Of a DNA stretch of 51,960 nucleotides, positions 28,511 to 36,475 are shown piece after piece. The translations under genes were made by a program, and so were the position numbers. The notes below the pieces were generated by a model, which saw only the letters and a program-made list of their open reading frames with translations, was not told where the DNA came from and did not search any database. Source of the stretch: Woeseiaceae bacterium (GTDB lineage: Bacteria; Pseudomonadota; Gammaproteobacteria; Steroidobacterales; Woeseiaceae). Every line of letters begins with the position of its first letter. Position 1 is the stretch's first letter. Location: NCBI GenBank assembly GCA_013042375.1, contig JABDQH010000007.1:1-51960 (forward strand). Direction: 5' to 3'.

Positions 28511-28843
28511 ATGTCACGCGCCGTTTATGCCCTGAACCTTTTCAACGTTGCCGACAAGCAGGAGTACCTCGCGTATTCGCGTCGCTCCGCCGTCGAGGTC
28601 GCCAGGCATGGCGGGCGCGTCGTCGCGCTGGGCAAATTCCGCGAGGCGGCCGTCGGCGACGTGGCGCCGCGTAATGTCCTGATCCTCGTCGAATGGGAAT
28701 CGAAGCAGGCATTCGACGGCTATATCAGCGACCCGGCGATCGCCGACCTGCACGGGCACCGCGAAGCGGGTACCAGCCAGTACGTCTGGCACCTGTTCGA
28801 CAAGCTCGAGGACCTGCGCCCGATCTTCAAATCTCAGGCCTGA
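28511..28843 (+). CDS. DUF1330-type dimeric alpha/beta-barrel protein
   Basis: A 110-residue small cytosolic protein. The pattern ALNLFNVADKQEYLAYSRRSAVEVARHGGRVVALGKF followed by VLILVEWESKQAFDGYISDPAIADLH resembles DUF1330 and related ferredoxin-like dimeric barrels. The function is unknown. It begins six bases after the ATPase gene, so the two are probably co-transcribed, and it ends directly against the convergent Kazal gene with no spacer. Confidence 0.65.
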   Translation: MSRAVYALNLFNVADKQEYLAYSRRSAVEVARHGGRVVALGKFREAAVGDVAPRNVLILVEWESKQAFDGYISDPAIADLHGHREAGTSQYVWHLFDKLEDLRPIFKSQA

Positions 28844-29698
28844 TCAGTCACCGATGCAGGCACCGGCGTAGGCCTTGGTCACGCCGGCGTTGTCGAGCTG
28901 GCAATCGTTGTCGTAGGTAACGCCGTCCAGGCCGCAGACCGGTGCGTATTCGTCGGGACAGTTACGACCGAGGTTTTCGCAGACGCCGGCGTAGTCGACG
29001 CGCACGCCGCGACGCTCGGAATGACACGCGTTGCTGTAGGTCATGCCGTCGGCACCGCACACGGGCACGAACAGGACAGGGCAGGCGCGAACGTTGCATG
29101 CCCCTTCGACGAACGTGGTGATGCCTTCGGCCTCGGCCGCGCAGGCGTTGTCGTACGTCTCACCGTCGTCGCCACAGACCGGCGCATAGACCTGCGGGCA
29201 ATTGTCGAAGTCGCAGTTGCCCTTGCGCTGCACCGGGACGCGCTCCATGCCGGCCTCGCACCGGTTGATGAACGTCCGGCCGTTCATGCCGCATACGGGT
29301 TCCAGGACACTGGGACAGCCATTCGGCGTGCACGCCCCGAGCCCCGCGATCTCGATCTTCGACTGCAGTGCAAAGCACTCGTTGATGTAGGTATTGCCGT
29401 CGGCGCCGCAGACCGGATCGAACGTGTCGGCGCAACCGGTCGCGCGTTCTTCGGCACAGACGCCGCGGCTGGCGACCTCGACGCCGGCCGCTCCCGCGAC
29501 ACAGTCGTTGCTGTAGGTCTTGCCGTCAACGCCGCAGACCGGATCGTACTGCTGCGTGCACGCGGTACCCCCCTTCTGGGCGATGAGTACCGGATCGCCC
29601 GGGAAAATCGACTGCAGGTCGACGTCGGCGGCAAGGGCCTGGACGCTTGCGGCCAGCGCGAATAGCGCGACGATGAATCGACAGGTGCTTTGGTGCAT
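28844..29698 (-). CDS. Six-domain Kazal-type protease inhibitor-like secreted protein
   Basis: A 284-residue secreted protein: a signal peptide (residues 1 to about 24, ending ALA), then six tandem Kazal-like domains. Every domain has exactly the spacing C-x7-C-x10-C-x14-C with the core PVCG-x-(D/N)-G-x-(T)-(Y/F)-x-N, matching classical Kazal cysteines 2, 3, 4 and 6; cysteines 1 and 5 are missing. By alignment with ovomucoid, the P1 residues are Q, D, S, Q, V and D from the N-terminal domain on, so trypsin-type targets are unlikely. It is the last gene of the apparent envC-ctpA-yibQ operon, 19 bases after yibQ, with ribosome binding site AAGGAA. Inhibition of serine proteases is inferred; a purely structural role is possible. 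Confidence 0.85.
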   Translation of the reverse strand: MHQSTCRFIVALFALAASVQALAADVDLQSIFPGDPVLIAQKGGTACTQQYDPVCGVDGKTYSNDCVAGAAGVEVASRGVCAEERATGCADTFDPVCGADGNTYINECFALQSKIEIAGLGACTPNGCPSVLEPVCGMNGRTFINRCEAGMERVPVQRKGNCDFDNCPQVYAPVCGDDGETYDNACAAEAEGITTFVEGACNVRACPVLFVPVCGADGMTYSNACHSERRGVRVDYAGVCENLGRNCPDEYAPVCGLDGVTYDNDCQLDNAGVTKAYAGACIGD

Positions 29699-29717
29699 GT
29701 GAGAGTTCCTTTCTCTC

Positions 29718-30494
29718 TTAGAGCGCGCTGTGTATCACTGGTTCAACACGCTCGCCTCCCGCCTCGGGCAACGCAAGCAGGTCGCTGACCGGCACGAGCT
29801 CGATGCCTTCTTCCGCCAGCCGTGGCAACTCGCGCTCGAGCAGCTCGAGCGTGGCCGGGTAGGGGTGCCCGATCGCGATGACCTGCCCGCGCTGCCGCGC
29901 CAGGCGCTTCATGCGTTCGAACTCGCGTGCCACGGTCTCGGGCGATGGATCAGGGTCGAGGAATACGTTGCGCCGCATGGCGGGGACGCCGGTCTCCTCG
30001 GCGACCTGCAGCGCGACACTGTCATGATGCGTAAAGCTGTCGATGAAGAACAGGCTGCCGTAGGTACTGATTTCTTCCATGAGCCACTGCATGTGCCCCG
30101 GGTGCCGGGTCAGCAGCGAACCGCGATGGGAATTGATGCCGATCGCGTGCGGCACCGAGTCGAGCGCCTGCCCGAGCACGTCCCCGAGGCGCTCGCGGCT
30201 CATATCGATGTGGATCTCGGACGGCTCGCGCCCGCCCTGTCCGGCTGCCGCCTGCAGCGGCAGGTGCAGGAGCACGTCCCGGCCGCGCGCGTGCGCCTGC
30301 TCGGCCAGCGAGCGCGCCCGCGGCGCGCCCGGCAGGAAGGAATAGGTAACCTGCCCGGGCAGCCCGATGGCGCGCTTGCCATTCGCGTGGTGATACCCGA
30401 GGTCATCAATAATAATCGCCACGCGTGGCGCCTCGGCAGAGGCGACGGCGCCCAGGGTTAGCAGGGCTGCAACGAAGAACGCGCGAACGCTCAA
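29718..30494 (-). CDS. yibQ: Divergent polysaccharide deacetylase family protein YibQ
   Basis: Secreted protein (258 aa) of the divergent polysaccharide deacetylase (DUF610) family. A signal peptide (about 1-20) is followed by RVAIIIDDLGYHHANGKRAIGLP, the family's N-terminal DD motif, GINSHRGSLLTRHPGHMQWLMEE, and FFIDSFTHHDSVA. Enzymatic activity of the family is unproven. The start is a TTG at 30494, eight bases after the ctpA stop. The envC-ctpA-yibQ neighbourhood is common in gammaproteobacteria. Confidence 0.88.
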   Translation of the reverse strand: MSVRAFFVAALLTLGAVASAEAPRVAIIIDDLGYHHANGKRAIGLPGQVTYSFLPGAPRARSLAEQAHARGRDVLLHLPLQAAAGQGGREPSEIHIDMSRERLGDVLGQALDSVPHAIGINSHRGSLLTRHPGHMQWLMEEISTYGSLFFIDSFTHHDSVALQVAEETGVPAMRRNVFLDPDPSPETVAREFERMKRLARQRGQVIAIGHPYPATLELLERELPRLAEEGIELVPVSDLLALPEAGGERVEPVIHSAL

Positions 30495-30502
30495 GATCGA
30501 GC

Positions 30503-31723
30503 CTATCGTGCGTTGCTGTGCATGACAGGACGTGCCCGCAGGTGCTCGATCGCTTCGGCGAGCTGCATGTCGGCCTCGCGGTTGACGACGCCAGACAGAC
30601 TCAGGTCCGGGTGGCCGGGCGTGTCGTCGATGAACACGTCCGGCGCGACGCCGACTTCGTGGATCGAATCGCCCGACGGCGTGTAGTAACGCGAGGTCGT
30701 CAACTTGATCGCGCGTCCTTTCGACAGGGGCACGACGGTCTGCACGAGCCCCTTGCCGAAGGTCGCGGTACCGACGACCAGCGCCCGGTCATGATCCTGC
30801 AATGCGCCCGCGACGATCTCCGACGCTGACGCCGATCCGCCGTTGACGAGGACGACCATCTCGGCGCCGTCGAGGACATCGCCGCGATGCGCGGAGCGCG
30901 TGAAGCGCGAGTCCAGGCTGCGGCCCTCGGAGGACACGATGACGCCGGCATCGAGAAACAGGTCGGCGACCTCGACCGCGGCGTCGAGCACGCCGCCCGG
31001 ATTGTTGCGCAGATCGAGGACCAGGCCCTCGAGCATGCTGCCCGCGGCGTGCTGCAGGTCGTCGATCGCCCCGCGCAGCTCGCGCGCCGTGTTTTCGTTG
31101 AACTGGCTGACCCGGACATAAGCGTAGGCAGGCGCCAGGAACTCACTGTGTACGCTGGCCACGCGTATGACCTGCCTGCGCATGCGGTGATCGATGACGT
31201 CGCTGTCGCGCAATACGCTGACCCTGACTTGCGAGCCCGCGTGGCCGCGCAGCTGGCCGATGGTCTCGTGCAGGTTGCCGGTTTCCAGCGCGATGCCATC
31301 CACGGCAACGATTTCGTCGCCGCTGCGCAGTCCCGAGCGCGCCGCCGGCGAGCCTGCGATCGGCGTGACAACGAGGACCCTGCCGTCGACCTCGTCGATC
31401 TCGATGCCGATTCCCGTGTAGCTGCCTGTCGTGCTGATGCGGATGTCGCGATATTCGCTGGCGTCGAGGTACTGCGAGTGCGCGTCGAGGTCGCTGACCA
31501 TGCCGCGGATCGCGCTTTCCATGAGTTCTGCATCGTCGAGCGGCTCAACGTAGTCGCGCTTGACGCGCTCGAGCACCTCGGCGAACAGCCGTGCCTGCTC
31601 GAAAGCGAGCTCCTCGTTGCCGGGTTGCTCGCCGCTGCCGAAGCGTCCGCCGCCGAAAGACAGGCTCAGGCCCAGCACGAGACCGATGACGACAACCAAA
31701 ACTGCGCGAACTTTCAATGACAT
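30503..31723 (-). CDS. ctpA: S41 C-terminal processing peptidase
   Basis: Periplasmic serine protease of the CtpA/Prc group (406 aa). An N-terminal signal or anchor (residues about 5-24) is followed by a PDZ domain (about 100-180, STTGSYTGIGIEI...GLRSGDEIVAVDG) and the S41 catalytic domain. The Ser-Lys dyad is Ser299 in NGGSASASE and Lys324 in GTATFGKG, with the standard 25-residue spacing. Homologues degrade cell-wall hydrolases or process membrane proteins. It lies between envC and yibQ, so a link to peptidoglycan turnover is likely. Confidence 0.93.
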   Translation of the reverse strand: MSLKVRAVLVVVIGLVLGLSLSFGGGRFGSGEQPGNEELAFEQARLFAEVLERVKRDYVEPLDDAELMESAIRGMVSDLDAHSQYLDASEYRDIRISTTGSYTGIGIEIDEVDGRVLVVTPIAGSPAARSGLRSGDEIVAVDGIALETGNLHETIGQLRGHAGSQVRVSVLRDSDVIDHRMRRQVIRVASVHSEFLAPAYAYVRVSQFNENTARELRGAIDDLQHAAGSMLEGLVLDLRNNPGGVLDAAVEVADLFLDAGVIVSSEGRSLDSRFTRSAHRGDVLDGAEMVVLVNGGSASASEIVAGALQDHDRALVVGTATFGKGLVQTVVPLSKGRAIKLTTSRYYTPSGDSIHEVGVAPDVFIDDTPGHPDLSLSGVVNREADMQLAEAIEHLRARPVMHSNAR

Positions 31724-31793
31724 ACGACTTTCCGTAGTGGCTCACCCGACCTTAGCATAGCCTCGGGCGATAGTCTGGACCTGTTCCAGACAT

Positions 31794-32951
31794 TCAGCCG
31801 CCCGGGCGTCGCGTGATCCAGCCGCGCGGATCTTCGGGAAGCGTCCCGCGGCGCAGCTCGAAATAGAGGCTGGCCTGCGGCTGTCCGCCACTGTCCCCGA
31901 CCGTCGCGATGACGTCGCCGGGCGCGACCCAGTCGCCCGGGTTCGCTCGAATCGTCTCGTTGTAGCCGTACAGGGTCATGTAGCCATCGCCATGATCAAC
32001 GATAACCAGCAGGCCCATGCCTGCGAGCCAGTCGGCAAACGCGATGCGCCCATGGTAAATCGCGCGCACCTCGCGCCCCCGCGGCGCCGCGAGCACCACG
32101 CCGTTCCACTTGATGCCGCCGGCTCGTGGCTGCCCGAAGTCGTGCAGCAGCGTCCCGGCAACCGGCCAGGTGAGCCGGCCCTTGAGTTGGGAGAACGCTT
32201 GCTCCGAGCTGATCGGGTACTCGGAGAGAATGCTCGTCAGCTCGGCGATCAGGCGGGACAGGTCATTTTCCTGTGCGGCGAGACGGTCGACCTCGCGGCC
32301 TTCGTCGGCAAGCCGGCGCTCGAGCGAAGCCAATAGCGACTTGCGGCTTTCCTGTAACTCGTTAAGGTGGCCCAGCTCGGCGTAGCGTTCGTCCACGAGG
32401 CGCGTCAGCCGGGCCTCCTCGGCGGCAATCTGCGCACGCAGCTCGTCGAGCCTGCGGATCTCGGTGACGACGGCTTCGATGTTGTCGGCACGATAGTCGT
32501 TAAGGTAGCGATAGTAGGCCATGAGCCTGCCGAGCGTTGCCGGATCGCGCTGGTTCAGGAGAAGCCGTATTTTCTCCTGGTTGCCGCTCATGTACGCAGC
32601 CCGGACCTGTGACGCGAGCGCCTGTGATTCCGCGTCGAGGCGTGCCTCACGCTCGGCGAGTTCCGCGTCGAGCCGCCCTTTCCTTGTCAAGGTGTAGCTC
32701 TGCTCGCGTTCGATCTCCTTGATGCGCTTGCGTTGTGCGGCGATCGTGATTTCGACTTCCTGCAGGTCGCGCGTCACCCGGTCGCGCTCGGCGGCGGCGG
32801 CGTCCATGCTCTTCTTGAGATCGGAGATGCGCTCGCGCACCTCCGCGAGCTCCTGCTCCTTGACCTTGGCGAGATCGCCGCCGGTATCCTGGGCCCGCAC
32901 AGGCGCCACGCATACGAGTGCAATCAGGATCGCGGCGATTCGGGTCGACAT
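31794..32951 (-). CDS. envC: Murein hydrolase activator EnvC-like protein
   Basis: Periplasmic activator of cell-separation amidases (385 aa). It has a signal peptide (1 to about 20, PVRAQ), a long coiled coil (about 25-245, rich in E, R, L and A) and a C-terminal LytM/M23 domain from about residue 260. The LytM zinc ligands are lost: the usual H-x-G-x-D is replaced by GIKWNGV, and the last His position reads YGYN after HGDGYMTL. EnvC proteins are similarly degenerate and activate AmiA/AmiB rather than cutting the wall. It is the first gene of the minus-strand operon, 106 bases from divergent yibN. Confidence 0.9.
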   Translation of the reverse strand: MSTRIAAILIALVCVAPVRAQDTGGDLAKVKEQELAEVRERISDLKKSMDAAAAERDRVTRDLQEVEITIAAQRKRIKEIEREQSYTLTRKGRLDAELAEREARLDAESQALASQVRAAYMSGNQEKIRLLLNQRDPATLGRLMAYYRYLNDYRADNIEAVVTEIRRLDELRAQIAAEEARLTRLVDERYAELGHLNELQESRKSLLASLERRLADEGREVDRLAAQENDLSRLIAELTSILSEYPISSEQAFSQLKGRLTWPVAGTLLHDFGQPRAGGIKWNGVVLAAPRGREVRAIYHGRIAFADWLAGMGLLVIVDHGDGYMTLYGYNETIRANPGDWVAPGDVIATVGDSGGQPQASLYFELRRGTLPEDPRGWITRRPGG

Positions 32952-32969
32952 GAGCGCGCAGTGTAGCTT

Positions 32970-33005
32970 TTCCGGGCTAGTCGCTCCCGCACAAACGGGT
33001 ATAAT
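32970..33005 (+). promoter_or_regulatory. Putative sigma-70 promoter of yibN-secB-gpsA
   Basis: A perfect TATAAT at 33000-33005 lies 53 bases before the yibN ATG in the 106-base divergent region. A -35 box about 17 bases upstream (CTAGTCGC region) is weak. The -10 match and position support a promoter reading to the right. Confidence 0.5.
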
Positions 33006-33057
33006 CCCGCCCTTGATTGTCTTCGCGGCGCAGGTCCTGCGCCGAAGCTATTGATCC

Positions 33058-33516
33058 ATGGACAAATTTATCCTGTTCGCGGGCAACCACCCGGTGTTGG
33101 TGACCGCCCTGATGGCCAGCTTCTTCCTGGTCATCTTCTCCGAATTGCGCCGCAAGGCGAGCGGGCTGATCAACATCGAGCCGGCCGATGTCGTGCGACT
33201 GCTGAACAACGATGGCGTGGTCCTCGACTTGCGCAACCCGGATTCCTACGCACGCGGGCACATCGTCAATGCGCGCAACGTGCAGCATGACGAACTCGAT
33301 TCGCGGACCAAGTCGCTGGACAAGTCGAAACCCGTCGTGGCCGTCTGCGACAACGGCATTTCGTCGACGCGCACGGTCACCGCGTTGCGCCAGCAGGGCT
33401 TCGAGACCGCCTTCGGCCTCAAGGGCGGCATGAACGGCTGGATGCAGGCCGGTTTGCCAGTCGTCGGCGACAAGAAGACGAAGAGCAAATCACGAAAAGG
33501 CAAGAAGCGCGGCTGA
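33058..33516 (+). CDS. yibN: Membrane-anchored rhodanese-like protein YibN
   Basis: Single-helix (about residues 11-28) protein with a cytoplasmic rhodanese domain (152 aa). The sulfur-accepting cysteine is in VAVCDNGISSTR, and LDLRNPDSYARGHIVNARNV and LKGGMNGWMQAGLPV are the family's flanking motifs. The Lys-rich tail KSKSRKGKKRG may contact RNA or lipid. In E. coli the same gene order is yibN-grxC-secB-gpsA; grxC is missing here. Confidence 0.88.
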   Translation: MDKFILFAGNHPVLVTALMASFFLVIFSELRRKASGLINIEPADVVRLLNNDGVVLDLRNPDSYARGHIVNARNVQHDELDSRTKSLDKSKPVVAVCDNGISSTRTVTALRQQGFETAFGLKGGMNGWMQAGLPVVGDKKTKSKSRKGKKRG

Positions 33517-33580
33517 GCGGCGCTTGAAGTATCGTTTATAGCCCGCAGGTGCGGGCCGCAAAGAAGAAACAGGAGCCATC

Positions 33581-34048
33581 ATGGCAGAGCAGGAAAAGGC
33601 CGTTGAGAAACAACTGGCCATCAGCAAGATTTACGTCAAGGACTTTTCGTTCGAGTCCCCGCAGTCACCGACGATCTTCAAGACCGGCGAGTGGAAGCCG
33701 CAGACCAACCTCAACCTGCGCAGCATACACAACGCGATCGAAGGCGACTCCCACGAAGTCGTCCTGACGATCACGATCGAGGCCAAGGAGGAAGACAAGA
33801 CGATCTTCCTCATCGAGCTGCAGCAGGCCGGCATCTTCGAGATCGCCGGCTACGGCGGCGACGAGCTGGCCACGATCGTCGGCAGCTTCTGCCCCAACAT
33901 CCTGTTCCCGTATGCCCGTGAGTCGATCGCGACGATGGTGCAGAAAGGCGGCTTCCCCGAATTCGTCCTGCAGCCGATCAACTTCGACGCGCTGTACATG
34001 CAGGCGAAGCAGCAGCAGGCGGAGGGCGCCGCGCCGGACGCGCACTGA
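33581..34048 (+). CDS. secB: Protein-export chaperone SecB
   Basis: Tetrameric cytosolic chaperone (155 aa) that keeps preproteins unfolded for SecA. Family features are ISKIYVKDFSFESPQSP near the N-terminus, IEAKEEDKTIFLIELQQAGIFEI and the conserved FCPNILFPYARE segment with FPEFVLQPINFDALY. A ribosome binding site AGGAG lies before ATG 33581. Its TGA overlaps the gpsA ATG (TGATG). Confidence 0.96.
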   Translation: MAEQEKAVEKQLAISKIYVKDFSFESPQSPTIFKTGEWKPQTNLNLRSIHNAIEGDSHEVVLTITIEAKEEDKTIFLIELQQAGIFEIAGYGGDELATIVGSFCPNILFPYARESIATMVQKGGFPEFVLQPINFDALYMQAKQQQAEGAAPDAH

Positions 34049-35064
34049 TGTCCGCCTCGGCGCCGCAAACCATCGCGGTCGTCGGTGCCGGTTCCTGGGG
34101 AACCGCACTGGCGATCCAGTTCGCACGCGCCGGATGCAAGGTCCGCCTCGGCGGCGTGGTCGAGCTCGACCTGCTCGAGACGATGGTCGACGAGCGCGAA
34201 AACAAGCAATACCTGCCGGGGGCGGTTTTCCCGCCTGGGCTAACGGTTCACCCGGACCTCGACGACTGCCTTGCGGGCGCGGACGACGTGCTCGTCGTCG
34301 TACCCAGCCACGGCCTGCGCGACACGCTCACCCGTATCAGGCCGCTGCTCGGCACCGAAGCGCGCGTTTGCTGGGCGACCAAGGGCTTCGAGCTCGCGAC
34401 CGGCAAGTTGCCGCACCAGGTTGCCGGAGAGGTTCTGGGACCGGATACACCCGTCGCGGTGCTGTCCGGCCCAACGTTCGCCAAGGAGGTTGCCGCCGGC
34501 CTGCCTTCCGCCCTGACGATCGCTTCGAGTGATGCGGGCTTTGCCCGTGACCTGGCCGAAGCGATCTCGAGCGACTATTTCCGCGCCTACACATCCGAGG
34601 ACATCATCGGTGTCGAAGTGGGCGCCGCGGTAAAGAATGCGCTGGCCATCGGGGCCGGCATGTCCGACGGGCTCGGCTTCGGCGCCAATACGCGCATTGC
34701 GCTGATTAACCGCGGACTGGTCGAACTCATGCGTCTCGGCGTCGCGCTCGGCGCGCAAAAGGAAACCTTCATGGGGCTCGCCGGCATGGGCGACCTCGTT
34801 CTCACCTGCACCGACAACCTGTCACGTAACCGCCGCATGGGGCTCGCGCTCGCGGCCGGCAAGACCGTCGAGGAGGCGCAGGAGGAAATCCAGCAGGTCG
34901 TCGAGGGCGTCAAGGCGGCCAAGGCCGTGCACGAGGTCGCCGAGAAGCTCGGCATCGAGATGCCGATCGTCAACCAGGTCTATCGCATCCTGTACGAAGG
35001 GCTGACGCCACGCGAGGCCGTCGAGGCCCTGATGAGCCGCGAGCTCAAGCCCGAGAGCGCCTAG
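34048..35064 (+). CDS. gpsA: Glycerol-3-phosphate dehydrogenase [NAD(P)+]
   Basis: Makes sn-glycerol-3-phosphate from dihydroxyacetone phosphate for phospholipid synthesis (338 aa). The dinucleotide motif VVGAGSWGTALA is at residues about 10-21; LSGPTFAKEV, VEVGAAVKNALAIGAGM (catalytic Lys) and GLAGMGDLVLTCT are all present. The start overlaps the secB stop. Its TAG stop shares a CTAG palindrome with the stop of convergent trmL. Confidence 0.96.
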   Translation: MSASAPQTIAVVGAGSWGTALAIQFARAGCKVRLGGVVELDLLETMVDERENKQYLPGAVFPPGLTVHPDLDDCLAGADDVLVVVPSHGLRDTLTRIRPLLGTEARVCWATKGFELATGKLPHQVAGEVLGPDTPVAVLSGPTFAKEVAAGLPSALTIASSDAGFARDLAEAISSDYFRAYTSEDIIGVEVGAAVKNALAIGAGMSDGLGFGANTRIALINRGLVELMRLGVALGAQKETFMGLAGMGDLVLTCTDNLSRNRRMGLALAAGKTVEEAQEEIQQVVEGVKAAKAVHEVAEKLGIEMPIVNQVYRILYEGLTPREAVEALMSRELKPESA

Positions 35065-35525
35065 AGCCCGCCGTCGAAATCGAGCTGGCGCCAGGCCTCG
35101 TAGACGACAATTGCCGCGGCGTTCGAGAGATTGAGGCTGCGGTTGCCTTCCTGCATCGGCAGGCGCAGGCGTTGCGCGGCCGGCAGCGTATCGAGTACCG
35201 CCTGCGGCAGGCCGCGGGTCTCGGGGCCGAACAGGAACGCATCGCCCGGCGCGAACCTCGCCCGGTCGTAGCGCGTCGCGTTACGCGTCGACAAGGCAAA
35301 GACACGCGGTTGTCCGAGCGCCTCGAGGCAGGCATCGAGCGACGCATGCGTTTGCACGTTGACGAACTCGCGGTAGTCGAGGCCGGCGCGTCGCAGCTTT
35401 TTCTCGTCGAGATCGAAGCCCAGCGGTTCCACGAGATGCAGCGCGCTTCCTGAGTTTGCGCACATGCGCATGACGTTGCCCGTGTTCGGCGGGATTTCGG
35501 GTTCGTAAAGAATGACCGACAGCAT
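35061..35525 (-). CDS. trmL: tRNA (cytidine(34)-2'-O)-methyltransferase TrmL
   Basis: SPOUT methyltransferase (154 aa) that modifies the wobble base of tRNA(Leu). The start MLSVILYEPEIPPNTGNVMRMCANSG, the FLFGPETRGLP knot loop and LPMQEGNRSLNLSNAAAIVVYEAWRQ at the C-terminus match TrmL/YibK. ATG 35525 is preferred; a longer in-frame version would run into pyrD. Stop codons of trmL and gpsA overlap by two bases. Confidence 0.94.
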   Translation of the reverse strand: MLSVILYEPEIPPNTGNVMRMCANSGSALHLVEPLGFDLDEKKLRRAGLDYREFVNVQTHASLDACLEALGQPRVFALSTRNATRYDRARFAPGDAFLFGPETRGLPQAVLDTLPAAQRLRLPMQEGNRSLNLSNAAAIVVYEAWRQLDFDGGL

Positions 35526-35545
35526 TGGGGTAGAATGCCGCCGCG

Positions 35546-36475
35546 ATGGCGCGCGATCCACTACAAATCGAGTTCTGCGGCCTGCCGATGGCGACACCGA
35601 TCGTGTTGTTGTCGGGCTGTGTCGGCTTCGGTGAGGAATACACGCGCGTCCAGGGCTTTTCTCACGCCGATGTCGGCGCCGTCTGCCTCAAGGGCACGAC
35701 CGGGCAGGCGCGCCTCGGCAATCCGCCGCACCGCGTTTGCGAAACGCCCGGCGGCATGCTCAATGCCATCGGCCTGCAGAATCCCGGCGTCGATACCGTT
35801 ATCGCGAACATACTGCCCGGTCTCGACTTCAGCGAGACGCGCTTCATCGCCAACGTCTCGGGCTCGACGGTCGAGGAGTACGAGTACGTCACGAAGCGCT
35901 TCGACGAATCGGACATCGATGCCATCGAGATCAACATCTCGTGTCCGAACGTCAAGGAGGGCGGCGTCGCGTTCGGCAACGATCCCGAGATGTCTGCGCG
36001 TGTCGTCGCCGCGTGCCGCAAATACACCGACAAGCCGATCATCACGAAGCTGTCGCCGAACCAGACCGACATCGCCGAGAATGCGCGGCGCTGCATCGAC
36101 GCCGGCAGCGACGCTTTCGCCGTGATCAACACGCTCATGGGCATGGCGGTCGACACGGCAACGCGCAAGCCGATCATCGGCAACGTGCAGGGCGGCCTTT
36201 CGGGCCCGGCGATCAAGCCGATCGCCCTGCTCAAGGTTCACCAGGTCTACGAAGTAGCGAAACAGCACAACGTGCCGATCATCGGCCAGGGCGGAATCAC
36301 GACGCCGAATGATGCGCTCGAATTCCTGATCGCCGGCGCCTCGACCATCGGCATCGGCACCGCGCTTTTCTACGACCCGCTGATCTGCCGCAAGATCAAC
36401 GACGGCATCGTCGCGTACCTTGCCGATAACGGCATGGCGTCGGTCGGCGAACTGACCGGGTCGCTCAGTCGCTGA
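35546..36475 (+). CDS. pyrD: Dihydroorotate dehydrogenase, class 1B-like catalytic subunit
   Basis: FMN-dependent dihydroorotate dehydrogenase of class 1 (309 aa), a TIM barrel that oxidises dihydroorotate in pyrimidine synthesis. The catalytic base is Cys133 in EINISCPNVKEGG, the cysteine (not serine) typical of class 1; GGLSGPAIKPIAL and IIGQGGITTPNDALEFLIAGAS bind FMN. No N-terminal membrane helix is present, unlike class 2 PyrD of most gammaproteobacteria. Class 1B enzymes work with the FeS/FAD subunit PyrK, which is not encoded here. Related PreA-type enzymes are a less likely alternative. Confidence 0.83.
   Translation: MARDPLQIEFCGLPMATPIVLLSGCVGFGEEYTRVQGFSHADVGAVCLKGTTGQARLGNPPHRVCETPGGMLNAIGLQNPGVDTVIANILPGLDFSETRFIANVSGSTVEEYEYVTKRFDESDIDAIEINISCPNVKEGGVAFGNDPEMSARVVAACRKYTDKPIITKLSPNQTDIAENARRCIDAGSDAFAVINTLMGMAVDTATRKPIIGNVQGGLSGPAIKPIALLKVHQVYEVAKQHNVPIIGQGGITTPNDALEFLIAGASTIGIGTALFYDPLICRKINDGIVAYLADNGMASVGELTGSLSR

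Noticed and set aside
26108-28843. HerA-like ATPase plus DUF1330 as a phage-defence operon
   Set aside because: There is no nuclease, modification or sensor gene, no integrase or tRNA hotspot, and no shift in composition. It is kept only as an orphan ATPase of unknown role.
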